From the NCBI RefSeq assembly GCF_004307995.1, contig NZ_SIRE01000044.1:1-57797 (forward strand): a stretch of DNA of 57,797 bases, given 5' to 3'. This DNA is from Paenibacillus thalictri. Its GTDB lineage: Bacteria > Bacillota > Bacilli > Paenibacillales > NBRC-103111. Position 1 is the first letter of the stretch, and the number at the start of each line of letters is the position of its first letter. The position numbers and the translations under genes were made by a program. A model generated the notes under the pieces. That model did not search any database. It saw nothing but the letters and a program-made list of their open reading frames with translations, and had not been told where the DNA came from. This document shows positions 52,039-57,797 of the stretch, one piece after another.

Positions 52039-53262
52039 ATGAATAAAATAAGCTTGTGGCCTATGATCGGATCGTTGTTACTGGTGTTCCTCGCAGCTTG
52101 CTTTATTAGCGACAAAGCGGCGGCTGAACCGCAGACGCTGACGATAAGCGGGGCGACAGGCAGCCCGGGAGCAACGGATCCTTATACGGAGTTCTCATTG
52201 GACAACGGGCAAACCTGGAGTCCGGCTTATCTGTACGGCGAGCATCCATGGGGGGTTATACCCGGGACGAACAGTTGGATCAACTGCGGTCCCAGCGGTA
52301 CCGACTACTGCATCGGACAGTCAGTCCTTTACCGTGTCCAATTTAACGTACCGGCTCCGTTTACGAACCCGCAGATTGCTTTTGAAGTGAAGGCGGACAA
52401 CTATGCGGACATATGGCTAAACGGCACCTCGGCCGGCCATATTGAATCTTCGGGTGTAATTAGCGGCGATGCAACCGTCAATAACGCGGTGTACGCCGGG
52501 GTGAATGAAGCGCGAATACTGCTTACCGACAGCGGCGGCTGGGTTGGCCTAAACTTTAAAATCACCGTACAAGTCGATGCGCCGTTTCCCCCGACTTTAG
52601 CGGATACGATACCTCCGACGACAACGGACGACGCGCCGGCCAATTGGGTGAACCATAATGTGGATGTGCGGCTGACAGCGGCCGATAATACAAACGGCTC
52701 CGTAGTTGCCGCTACCTATTACAAAGTTAATAACGGAGCGATTCAGAATGGACAAATTGTTAGCTTGTCAGCAGAAGGCATTCATACGGTGAACTACTGG
52801 AGCGTCGACCATGCAGGCAATGTGGAAACGACACGTACGGCAACGGTGAAAATTGACAAGACGGCTCCGGTGACAACAGACAATGCTCCGGCGCATTGGG
52901 TAAATAATGCGGTAACTGTCACTTTGCAAGTGTATGATACGGGGGCTGGCGCTGCCGCCACGTATTACGTTCTGGATGGCGGTGCGCAGCAAACGGGAAC
53001 TGCGATTGAGCTATCCACGGAAGGTGTACATACAATCGATTATTGGACCGTCGACCAAGCGGGAAATGCAGAGACTCCGCATCGCAAAAGCGTTATCGTG
53101 AAGTTTATCCCGATGAACAATGGGGAATTTCGTATCGACGATATAGTAAAACTGCTCGATCAAGGCACAGTGCAGCAGAAGGATATGAACTTCGATGGCA
53201 TATTTGATGTCCGCGATCTTGAAATCATGTTAATTGGAGTCACCCCTGTTGTCATACGATAA
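52039..53262 (+). CDS. Secreted protein with OmpL47-like repeats and dockerin-like C-terminus
   Basis: ATG 52039 follows GGGGG and gives 407 residues; the frame is open to 51994 without support. The signal peptide is hydrophobic with a lipobox-like FLAAC, so it may be a lipoprotein. A beta-sandwich-like part (about 30-190) is followed by two repeats of the OmpL47 type, each about 75 residues (HWVNNAVTVTLQVYDTGAG, then ATYYVLDGG.. and GVHTIDYWTVDQAGNAETP). The C-terminus carries FRIDDIVKLLD and DMNFDGIFDVRDLEIML, the second with the calcium-loop spacing of a dockerin EF-hand. TATAAT at 51972-51977 is a possible -10. Function unknown; probably envelope attachment or glycan binding. Confidence 0.8.
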   Translation: MNKISLWPMIGSLLLVFLAACFISDKAAAEPQTLTISGATGSPGATDPYTEFSLDNGQTWSPAYLYGEHPWGVIPGTNSWINCGPSGTDYCIGQSVLYRVQFNVPAPFTNPQIAFEVKADNYADIWLNGTSAGHIESSGVISGDATVNNAVYAGVNEARILLTDSGGWVGLNFKITVQVDAPFPPTLADTIPPTTTDDAPANWVNHNVDVRLTAADNTNGSVVAATYYKVNNGAIQNGQIVSLSAEGIHTVNYWSVDHAGNVETTRTATVKIDKTAPVTTDNAPAHWVNNAVTVTLQVYDTGAGAAATYYVLDGGAQQTGTAIELSTEGVHTIDYWTVDQAGNAETPHRKSVIVKFIPMNNGEFRIDDIVKLLDQGTVQQKDMNFDGIFDVRDLEIMLIGVTPVVIR

Positions 53263-53282
53263 ATCAATCATTCGGAGGGATT

Positions 53283-54542
53283 ATGATTTCAAGACAAATG
53301 GCATTCAAATTAGGTGCACTGGCGACAAGTGCCGCCGTTATATTGTTGATGATGATGCTAATCTCCAGTCCATCCGAGTCTTACGCGCAGAATGCGACGA
53401 ATCTGGCTTTAAACCCGGCAGGAACGGGATATCCGCAAGTATCCGCATCTTACACTTGCGGTTGCGATAACGTATGGAGCATCGTTAACGGGATTCAATC
53501 CTATACGGAAAACCCGCGCGACCGCTGGACTAACTATGGCTCCCCTAATACGTCGGATACGATTGACATTCAATTTGGCGCGGCGGCATCGTTTAACCAA
53601 GTCAAGCTGTATATCTACGATGATCATGGCGGTGTACAGCCTCCGGCAAGTTATGAGGTCCAATATTGGAATGGCAACGCTTGGACCGGTGTAACGAACC
53701 CAATAAAAAATCCGGCTATTCCGGCAGCCTATCTCAATACGGTCAACTTCGATACGGTGTTTTCCAGCAAGCTGCGGATCGTTATAACGAACAGCAGCCA
53801 GGCATACAGCGGGCTGGTGGAACTGGAGGTGTTTTTGGGCGATACAGCTGCGGATAACAATGCGGCATCGGCGGTGATGACGGCAATCGGACAACTGCCG
53901 GAGCGGGCTGCGGTTACATTGGCGGACAAACCGGCTATCGCCGCGGCGCGCACGGCTTACGAACAACTTACGGCTTATCAAAAAAACCTCGTCACAAACT
54001 TGGGTAAGCTGACGGAGGCGGAGGCGGCCATATCGGAGTGGGAGTTATACATCATTCCGGGAGGAAAAGATCCGGGTGTCCTATCGGCATTTAGCGATGC
54101 AGCGGGTTACTCGGCAACAGTCACGTTATCTTCGGTATTAAATGCAACCTATGGCGTGCAAGCAGGCAAATTCATGGCCGCGGGCAGCGGAGCAACGGCC
54201 ACCAGTGCAGTTTACGCCGTGTACGCCGCGATCGATTCCAACCTGCAAACGATAAAAGTCACGTTTCCCGCACCGGTATTTCTGAACGATGATGACGTTA
54301 CATTAAGCTTCCAAGGCGGCGCCATGATGACCGCTAATAACGAACCGGTGAATGGCGTACGACAGCTTCCGGTCATTCCTTTTGGCAAACTCGATTTGTC
54401 GCACGATGGCCGCATTGGTATAGAAGATATCGTGCTCATGTTAGGGAATCCTGTATTCCGGCTTGACCTGAACCGGGACGGAACCTTTGACCGGGATGAT
54501 GTGCTAATTTTTATGAGGCAGATTTCGCCGTATTCCCGTTAA
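53283..54542 (+). CDS. Secreted carbohydrate-binding protein with two dockerin-like EF-hands
   Basis: A 419-residue exported protein, ATG 53283 after GGAGGG, 20 bases from the previous gene. The signal peptide ends near SYAQ. Residues about 40-185 form an F5/8-type-C (CBM32-like) galactose- or glycan-binding domain (DRWTNYGSP, IDIQFGAAASFNQVKLYIYDD, LVELEVFLG). A short helical FIVAR-like segment follows (about 195-255), then a beta-rich part and two EF-hand-type loops at the C-terminus: DLSHDGRIGIEDIVLML and DLNRDGTFDRDDVLIFM. The tandem loops are the pattern of type I dockerins. No cohesin is visible in the window. It shares its C-terminal plan with the upstream gene, suggesting a common partner. 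Confidence 0.82.
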   Translation: MISRQMAFKLGALATSAAVILLMMMLISSPSESYAQNATNLALNPAGTGYPQVSASYTCGCDNVWSIVNGIQSYTENPRDRWTNYGSPNTSDTIDIQFGAAASFNQVKLYIYDDHGGVQPPASYEVQYWNGNAWTGVTNPIKNPAIPAAYLNTVNFDTVFSSKLRIVITNSSQAYSGLVELEVFLGDTAADNNAASAVMTAIGQLPERAAVTLADKPAIAAARTAYEQLTAYQKNLVTNLGKLTEAEAAISEWELYIIPGGKDPGVLSAFSDAAGYSATVTLSSVLNATYGVQAGKFMAAGSGATATSAVYAVYAAIDSNLQTIKVTFPAPVFLNDDDVTLSFQGGAMMTANNEPVNGVRQLPVIPFGKLDLSHDGRIGIEDIVLMLGNPVFRLDLNRDGTFDRDDVLIFMRQISPYSR

Positions 54543-54628
54543 TGTTTACAACTGCAAATAGCAGTGAAAACTGAGATTTTGGCACAATGTTTTTTCTTCT
54601 CGCTCAAATGGGCCGCATGCCGGCATTT

Positions 54629-54665
54629 ACCCGCGCTTTCAATGAGAGCTGCGGGTTCTTTTTAT
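54629..54665 (+). terminator. Terminator after the dockerin-like gene pair
   Basis: ACCCGC..CTTTC pairs with GAGAG..GCGGGT in an interrupted stem, followed by TCTTTTT. It lies within an open frame that extends upstream of the next gene, which argues for the later start at 54776. Confidence 0.7.
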
Positions 54666-54775
54666 GCGTAGAAGTGTATGAACAAACAGACCACTGGTAT
54701 ATACGCGGCGATGGGATTGAAAAAAGCATTTTTTGGAAACCTAATTCTGGCACTAACTTTGGAAGGAGCGTCCTT

Positions 54776-55468
54776 ATGAAAGAGCATATTGCAGCGGAAA
54801 TCACCAAAACAAAGGGCAGAAAATCGCTTTACCATTTTACCCGGGTTCAAAATCTTCAGGCAATGGCTCATTTCGATGCGCTGTTTTCAAGCAATGCCAT
54901 CAACCCCGGTCATGCCGGGGAACGCCGTTTGCAAGCAACGGTAGTCGATTATCAACAATATGCGATGACGATCAACTCGCACCTGAGAATAGCGGACTCA
55001 ATGATCGACGCCGGAACAACTCAGGAGCAATTCCGGGCATGCTTGGATGGCCATGTGTTTTTTTGGCCGACTTTAAGGGAGTGCCTGAAGATGCTGGACA
55101 CCTATACGCGGAGGGAACCCGAAGGGAAGTTTGCCGTACTGGAATTCGAGGCTTACCCGCTCATAGCGGGCCATTACTCGGCCGTTAAATTATCGAAATA
55201 CGACTCCGGCAGTTCTCCGCGTTTTCCCGTGCATTGCAGCTATAGGAAAAGCCCGGCTATGTTTTTGCCTCTGAGTCAATTCAAGAGTGTAACGAATCAT
55301 CTGGTGCCTGTAAAAACATCGGAAATCAAAGAGATTTTGTTCGAGGATCGCGTTATGGATGTTTCTGAATTTTTGAAAGCGGTCTATGCGGATTACCGCG
55401 AAAATATGCCTGAAAGATGGAGGGCATTGGTGAAACCTTTGATGATGTTGCATGAAGATAAGAGGTAG
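54776..55468 (+). CDS. Uncharacterised 230-aa protein with ART-like YHFT start (DUF7002-like)
   Basis: ATG 54776 follows GGAAGGAGCG; the frame runs back to 54587 through a terminator and is rejected. The product begins MKEHIAAEITKTKGRKSLYHFTRVQNLQ. A YHFT motif near the N-terminus followed by an LFSSNAINPG turn, and later a FFWPTLRECLKML segment and a GKFAVLEFE strand, recall the layout of DarT-like and DUF4433-type ADP-ribosyltransferase folds, and of small proteins annotated DUF7002. The catalytic triad cannot be assigned with confidence. It has no partner gene that resembles DarG. Function unknown. Confidence 0.55.
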   Translation: MKEHIAAEITKTKGRKSLYHFTRVQNLQAMAHFDALFSSNAINPGHAGERRLQATVVDYQQYAMTINSHLRIADSMIDAGTTQEQFRACLDGHVFFWPTLRECLKMLDTYTRREPEGKFAVLEFEAYPLIAGHYSAVKLSKYDSGSSPRFPVHCSYRKSPAMFLPLSQFKSVTNHLVPVKTSEIKEILFEDRVMDVSEFLKAVYADYRENMPERWRALVKPLMMLHEDKR

Positions 55469-55523
55469 GAAGTAAAGGATAGGGGATAAGGGATAAGGAA
55501 TAAAGATGAGGAGGAGATACGTA

Positions 55524-55676
55524 ATGGGGATCTGCGCTTCAAAGGAGGACAAAGTCAAAATGGTAATTCATAAATTACAATTGACAATGAGAATCATTAT
55601 CATTATCATTATCATTATCATTAAAATAACGATAGTACTAATATCAGCCATTGGAGTGGCCAGCATATACAATTAG
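55524..55676 (+). CDS. Possible 50-aa membrane peptide with ten consecutive Ile (may be non-coding)
   Basis: ATG 55524 is preceded by GAGGAGGAG at good spacing, and a second in-frame ATG at 55560 follows AAAGGAGGAC. The product starts MGICASKEDKVKMVIHKLQL and contains ten Ile in a row, coded by alternating ATC and ATT, then Lys and a further hydrophobic segment: a single membrane helix would result. The Ile run is an ATTATC hexamer array that also overlaps a strong promoter and Fur-type box, so the reading frame may be a by-product of promoter sequence. Either both uses are real or only the promoter is. Confidence 0.4.
   Translation: MGICASKEDKVKMVIHKLQLTMRIIIIIIIIIIKITIVLISAIGVASIYN
55581..55609 (+). 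promoter_or_regulatory. Strong sigma-A promoter with Fur-type box in the spacer
   Basis: TTGACA (55581-55586) is a perfect -35 box; 17 bases later TATCAT (55604-55609) matches five of six -10 positions. The spacer holds TGAGAATCATTATCA (55588-55602), one mismatch from the 7-1-7 Fur consensus TGATAATNATTATCA. Binding of Fur with ferrous iron would block the promoter. It points to the 63-aa gene at 55712. Regulation is inference from sequence. Confidence 0.65.
55595..55622 (+). repeat. Hexanucleotide array CATTAT, about 4.7 copies
   Basis: The unit CATTAT repeats without a break and forms both the right half of the Fur-type box and the -10 region. The array offers TATCAT -10 candidates every six bases; only one has a 17-base spacer. 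Slipped-strand change in copy number is possible. Confidence 0.85.
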
Positions 55677-55711
55677 CCATTCTTCGGCATTAACTTAAAG
55701 GAGGACCCGTC

Positions 55712-55903
55712 ATGGGACTTATGTATAACATATATCGTATGCTGCAGGATCGGAGCGAATCGTCAGAGGCAACGGCGGTTTGGCATGAAGAGGTAAAAGG
55801 GGAAGAACCGAGTTCGCTAATCGAACTGCTGAATAAACCCGTCAGTAAGAAGCTGCCGCCGGACCCAAGCGCTGAGTCTACATATCGTTATACGAGCGGT
55901 TAA
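55712..55903 (+). CDS. Small hypothetical protein, 63 aa, downstream of the Fur-type promoter
   Basis: ATG 55712 follows AAAGGAGGAC, the best type of binding site. The product begins MGLMYNIYRMLQDRSESSEAT, is acidic in its middle (HEEVKGEEPSSLIELLNK) and ends with PPDPSAESTYRYTSG. It has no membrane segment, cysteine or known motif. Its promoter with a Fur-type box suggests expression under iron limitation, but that is inference and no iron-related neighbour is present. It ends in a perfect hairpin terminator. I do not recognise the family. Confidence 0.7.
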   Translation: MGLMYNIYRMLQDRSESSEATAVWHEEVKGEEPSSLIELLNKPVSKKLPPDPSAESTYRYTSG

Positions 55904-55940
55904 AGATTGCAAGTCTGTGGAAGCCGCCCTATATAAAGTA

Positions 55941-55976
55941 AAAGGCCCGACAGTTCACGATGTCGGGCCTTTCCTT
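55941..55976 (+). terminator. Bidirectional terminator
   Basis: AAAGGCCCGACA and TGTCGGGCCTTT form a perfect 12-base-pair stem over an eight-base loop, followed by CCTTTT. It serves both the 63-aa gene and the convergent serine hydrolase gene. Confidence 0.85.
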
Positions 55977-55996
55977 TTAAGGCATAAAAAGATGAT

Positions 55997-57145
55997 TTAG
56001 CACGACTTAAGTTTTTCTCGGATCAGATCGGTTACAAGCCGATCCGGGGAGCGCTTGCCCCGTCCCACCTTCATACGGTTACACAGTACCGCCACAGCAA
56101 GGCAATTTGTTGGATCGGCATATCCAATCATGCCCCCTAAACCGGCATAACCAAAAGCCATCGGGTTGCCGCCCATTACATCGCCGGCTTGGCTAAGGTT
56201 ATATCCAAGTCCCAATCTAATGGGAGCAAGTGCAACTTCGTCGATGCCTTCGAAATGGAGTGACATCGCCTCCGCTATGGTAGCTGGCTCAAGCAGACGT
56301 TTACCATTCACGCCCTCGCCAATCAGCGAGGCATACATATACGCTAACGCCTGCGCCGTAGCGACGATATTCACAGCGGGTACGGCCGCTGCATGGAACC
56401 AAGGCGAATTCCATTCCGGATTTGCAACCGGGACCAGGGCAGGAGGCAGCACTCGCTTGAAAAGCATGTCGTCCGGCATGGAAGCAATCGGTACGGCGTC
56501 ACCGCTAATCTCGGCGATACGGGATTCTACTTCCGAGGAAGCGCCTAAATACAAACTTTTTTCGATGCCTAAAGGCTTGCATATTTCGTCATGAACAATT
56601 TGAGATAAGGTCCGACCGTCAGCCCGAGATGCGGTTTCTCCCAAAATCCAGCCGAAGGTGAGACCATGGTAACCTGACTTGCTGCCGGGCTCCCAGATTG
56701 GCTCCAGCTTCTCCATCTCACAGACCATCGTTCGCCAGTCTGTGATAAGCCGCATATCCGCGTACGTGGGCATCAAGGGAACTCCTGAAGTATGGGTAAG
56801 CACCTGACGGAGAGTAATCTTTTCCTTTCCGTTTGCTCCGAACTCGGGCCAGTAATGAGAGATCCGCTCATCATAAGCCAGCTTGCCCTGTTGGACGAGA
56901 ATATGAATGGCAGTCGAAATAATGCCTTTGGAGCAAGATTGCACAACGAATAAAGTATCTGGGGTCACGGAGTGTCGTCCTGCGGCATCAGCACTGCCTG
57001 AAAAAGCATTCAGAACCGGCTCTCCGTGCCAGTAGGCTGCTGCTTGGAACCCTGCGCCGATATCGTCTTTCGCGAGTTCAACTAACAATTGTTGGACATG
57101 AATTTGCAGATCCATGAGATGTTGACGTTTGAATGGATTAGTCAA
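55997..57145 (-). CDS. Serine hydrolase of the class C beta-lactamase/esterase family
   Basis: TTG 57145 is eight bases after AAGGGAGT and gives 382 residues; the frame runs upstream to 57247 with no binding site. It carries the SxxK motif as SCSK (VVQSCSKGI), the tyrosine motif as YHG (SKSGYHGLTFGWIL) where beta-lactamases have YxN, and a GLGG segment near the C-terminus (FGYAGLGGMIGYAD) in the place of the KTG triad. This variant matches EstB-type esterases and D-amino-peptidase-like hydrolases better than true beta-lactamases. No signal peptide is seen, so it is probably cytoplasmic. The segment 57146-57363 between it and the CRISPR array holds no gene. Confidence 0.88.
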   Translation of the reverse strand: MTNPFKRQHLMDLQIHVQQLLVELAKDDIGAGFQAAAYWHGEPVLNAFSGSADAAGRHSVTPDTLFVVQSCSKGIISTAIHILVQQGKLAYDERISHYWPEFGANGKEKITLRQVLTHTSGVPLMPTYADMRLITDWRTMVCEMEKLEPIWEPGSKSGYHGLTFGWILGETASRADGRTLSQIVHDEICKPLGIEKSLYLGASSEVESRIAEISGDAVPIASMPDDMLFKRVLPPALVPVANPEWNSPWFHAAAVPAVNIVATAQALAYMYASLIGEGVNGKRLLEPATIAEAMSLHFEGIDEVALAPIRLGLGYNLSQAGDVMGGNPMAFGYAGLGGMIGYADPTNCLAVAVLCNRMKVGRGKRSPDRLVTDLIREKLKSC

Positions 57146-57363
57146 TGCACTCAACTCCCTTATTTTAAAATTAAACAATAAGGTGCAAAGCCCATCCTTT
57201 GAAACGTCTTGCAGGCGGACAGGGTTACTGATCGTCCGCCCATACAAAGGTCCGCCCTAAGAATAGGCTTTGTATGAGCCGCGTGGCATACTGGCAAAAT
57301 GATTCGCCATCAAAATCGACCACCTTTCACTGCAAATTTTAGCAGAGAGTAATCGATGCTTCA

Positions 57364-57665
57364 ATATTAATCCACGCACTTGAATGGGGTGCGACGCTGT
57401 CTCTACAACGAATTCGAACTCCTTACCGAGATTTCAATCCACGCATCCGCATGGGATGCGACGTGCGCGGTGTTGTGTCTAAAATGCGCGTTGATCGTCT
57501 ATTTCAATCCACCCACCCGCATGGGATGCGACATCGAAGGCAATAAACATTTTGATGATTGGGACAATTTCAATCCACGCACCCGCATGGGATGCGACCG
57601 ATTGCCGAGATACAAGCGGGCGTACCTTTGGTAATTTCAATCCACGCACCCGCATGGGATGCGAC
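57364..57665 (-). CRISPR. Short CRISPR array, type I-C-like repeats, five repeats and four spacers
   Basis: Repeats of 32 bases at 57364-57395 (degenerate), 57431-57462, 57501-57532, 57567-57598 and 57634-57665, with spacers of 35, 38, 34 and 35 bases. Read on the minus strand the repeat begins GTCGCATCCCATGCGGGTGC and ends GTGGATTGAAAT, the form usual for type I-C (Cas5d/Cas7/Cas8c) systems, so transcription should run right to left. The degenerate repeat is at the left, as expected for the leader-distal end. The right, leader-proximal side is replaced by the start of a probable insertion sequence. No cas gene is in the window. Confidence 0.93.
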
Positions 57666-57677
57666 CGTACCCCCCTC

Positions 57678-57797
57678 TGTCAAAATAGTTGTCGTACCCA
57701 CTGTATGAATGTATAGTGAGGAAAACGAGAACGAGGTGGACACCCATGAATCCTGTAAGCAGGGAATTAAAGGCGAGCATTGTACAGCGGATGATGC
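57678..57797 (+). mobile_element. Start of a probable insertion sequence (continues past window)
   Basis: Beyond the last repeat, after 12 bases (57666-57677) that may be a cut spacer, comes TGTCAAAATAG, a plausible element end, then a short leader and the start of a transposase-like frame. Only one end is present, so the terminal repeats and any target duplication cannot be checked. Boundary is a guess. Confidence 0.4.
57746..57797 (+). CDS. N-terminus of a probable IS3-type transposase OrfA (partial)
   Basis: ATG 57746 follows GAGGTGG and runs off the right edge after 17 codons: MNPVSRELKASIVQRMM. This resembles the N-terminal helix of IS3-family OrfA helix-turn-helix proteins, which often begin with similar Glu-Leu-Lys and Ile-Val-Arg patterns. 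Too little is visible for a firm call; other small helix-turn-helix proteins are possible. Confidence 0.45.
   Translation, partial: MNPVSRELKASIVQRMM

Noticed and set aside
54587..54775. Longer start of the 230-aa protein at 54587
   Set aside because: The region contains a terminator at 54629-54665 and has no binding site; ATG 54776 has GGAAGGAGCG.
57145..57363. Leader sequence left of the CRISPR array
   Set aside because: Repeat orientation and the degenerate repeat at the left end put the leader on the right, so this is ordinary upstream sequence of the hydrolase gene.
1..57797. cas genes, tRNA or rRNA genes
   Set aside because: None could be found; no cas motif, no cloverleaf or rRNA-like segment was seen by eye, although a tRNA scan was not run.

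Overview
The window looks like chromosomal DNA of a low-to-mid GC, spore-former-type Bacillota, most likely a Paenibacillus or close relative. Signs of this are the Bacillus-like Shine-Dalgarno sites, frequent GTG and TTG starts, a large secreted multidomain polysaccharide lyase with SLH anchoring repeats, OpuC-type osmolyte transport with a GbsR-type regulator, and a glgBCDA operon. No rRNA or tRNA gene was seen.

Layout. 1-9 kb: the 3' part of a dynamin-like GTPase gene, an asymmetric heterodimeric ABC exporter pair separated by a tandem array of hairpins, a membrane-anchored SGNH hydrolase, and an ABC-2 ATPase/permease pair. 9-14 kb: topoisomerase IV (parE, parC), a 55-codon gene convergent with parC, and a MarR regulator. 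14.7-17.8 kb (minus strand): an RluA-type pseudouridine synthase, an RlmI-like methyltransferase and a PrsA-like foldase with an added stalk domain. 18-23.8 kb: the glycogen operon glgB-glgC-glgD-glgA. 23.8-27.7 kb: two lipoproteins, a chemotaxis receptor and an orphan protein. 27.7-31.5 kb: a compatible-solute uptake locus with a divergent GbsR-like repressor gene, an inverted repeat over the -35 box, a c-di-AMP (ydaO/yuaA) riboswitch, then ATPase, permease and binding-protein genes. 31.7-49.5 kb: an MHYT hybrid histidine kinase, a 2747-residue cyclic beta-glucan-synthase-like protein (GT84, cyclising glycoamylase-like and GH94 domains), and a 2301-residue PL8 lyase with FN3, Big_2 and SLH modules. 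49.7-54.5 kb: a small His-rich protein, a NarL-type two-component system, and two adjacent secreted proteins ending in dockerin-like EF-hand pairs. 54.6-57.8 kb: an uncharacterised 230-aa protein, a candidate Fur-controlled promoter built over a hexanucleotide array, a serine hydrolase, and a short type I-C-like CRISPR array abutting the start of a probable insertion sequence.

How the parts work together. The osmolyte locus appears to be controlled at two levels: repressor at the promoter, c-di-AMP in the leader RNA. The glg genes form a complete glycogen-synthesis unit (ADP-glucose formation, elongation, branching). The 34-54 kb stretch is devoted to making or breaking extracellular or envelope polysaccharide. 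The observations most worth a second look are the covarying hairpin array between the ABC genes (4100-4273), the Fur-box promoter over the ATTATC array with an overlapping poly-isoleucine reading frame (55524-55676), the unusual helix competition downstream of the c-di-AMP aptamer (28585-28717), and the CRISPR array cut off by a mobile element (57364-57797). Functional calls rest on recognisable motifs only; no database search was run.
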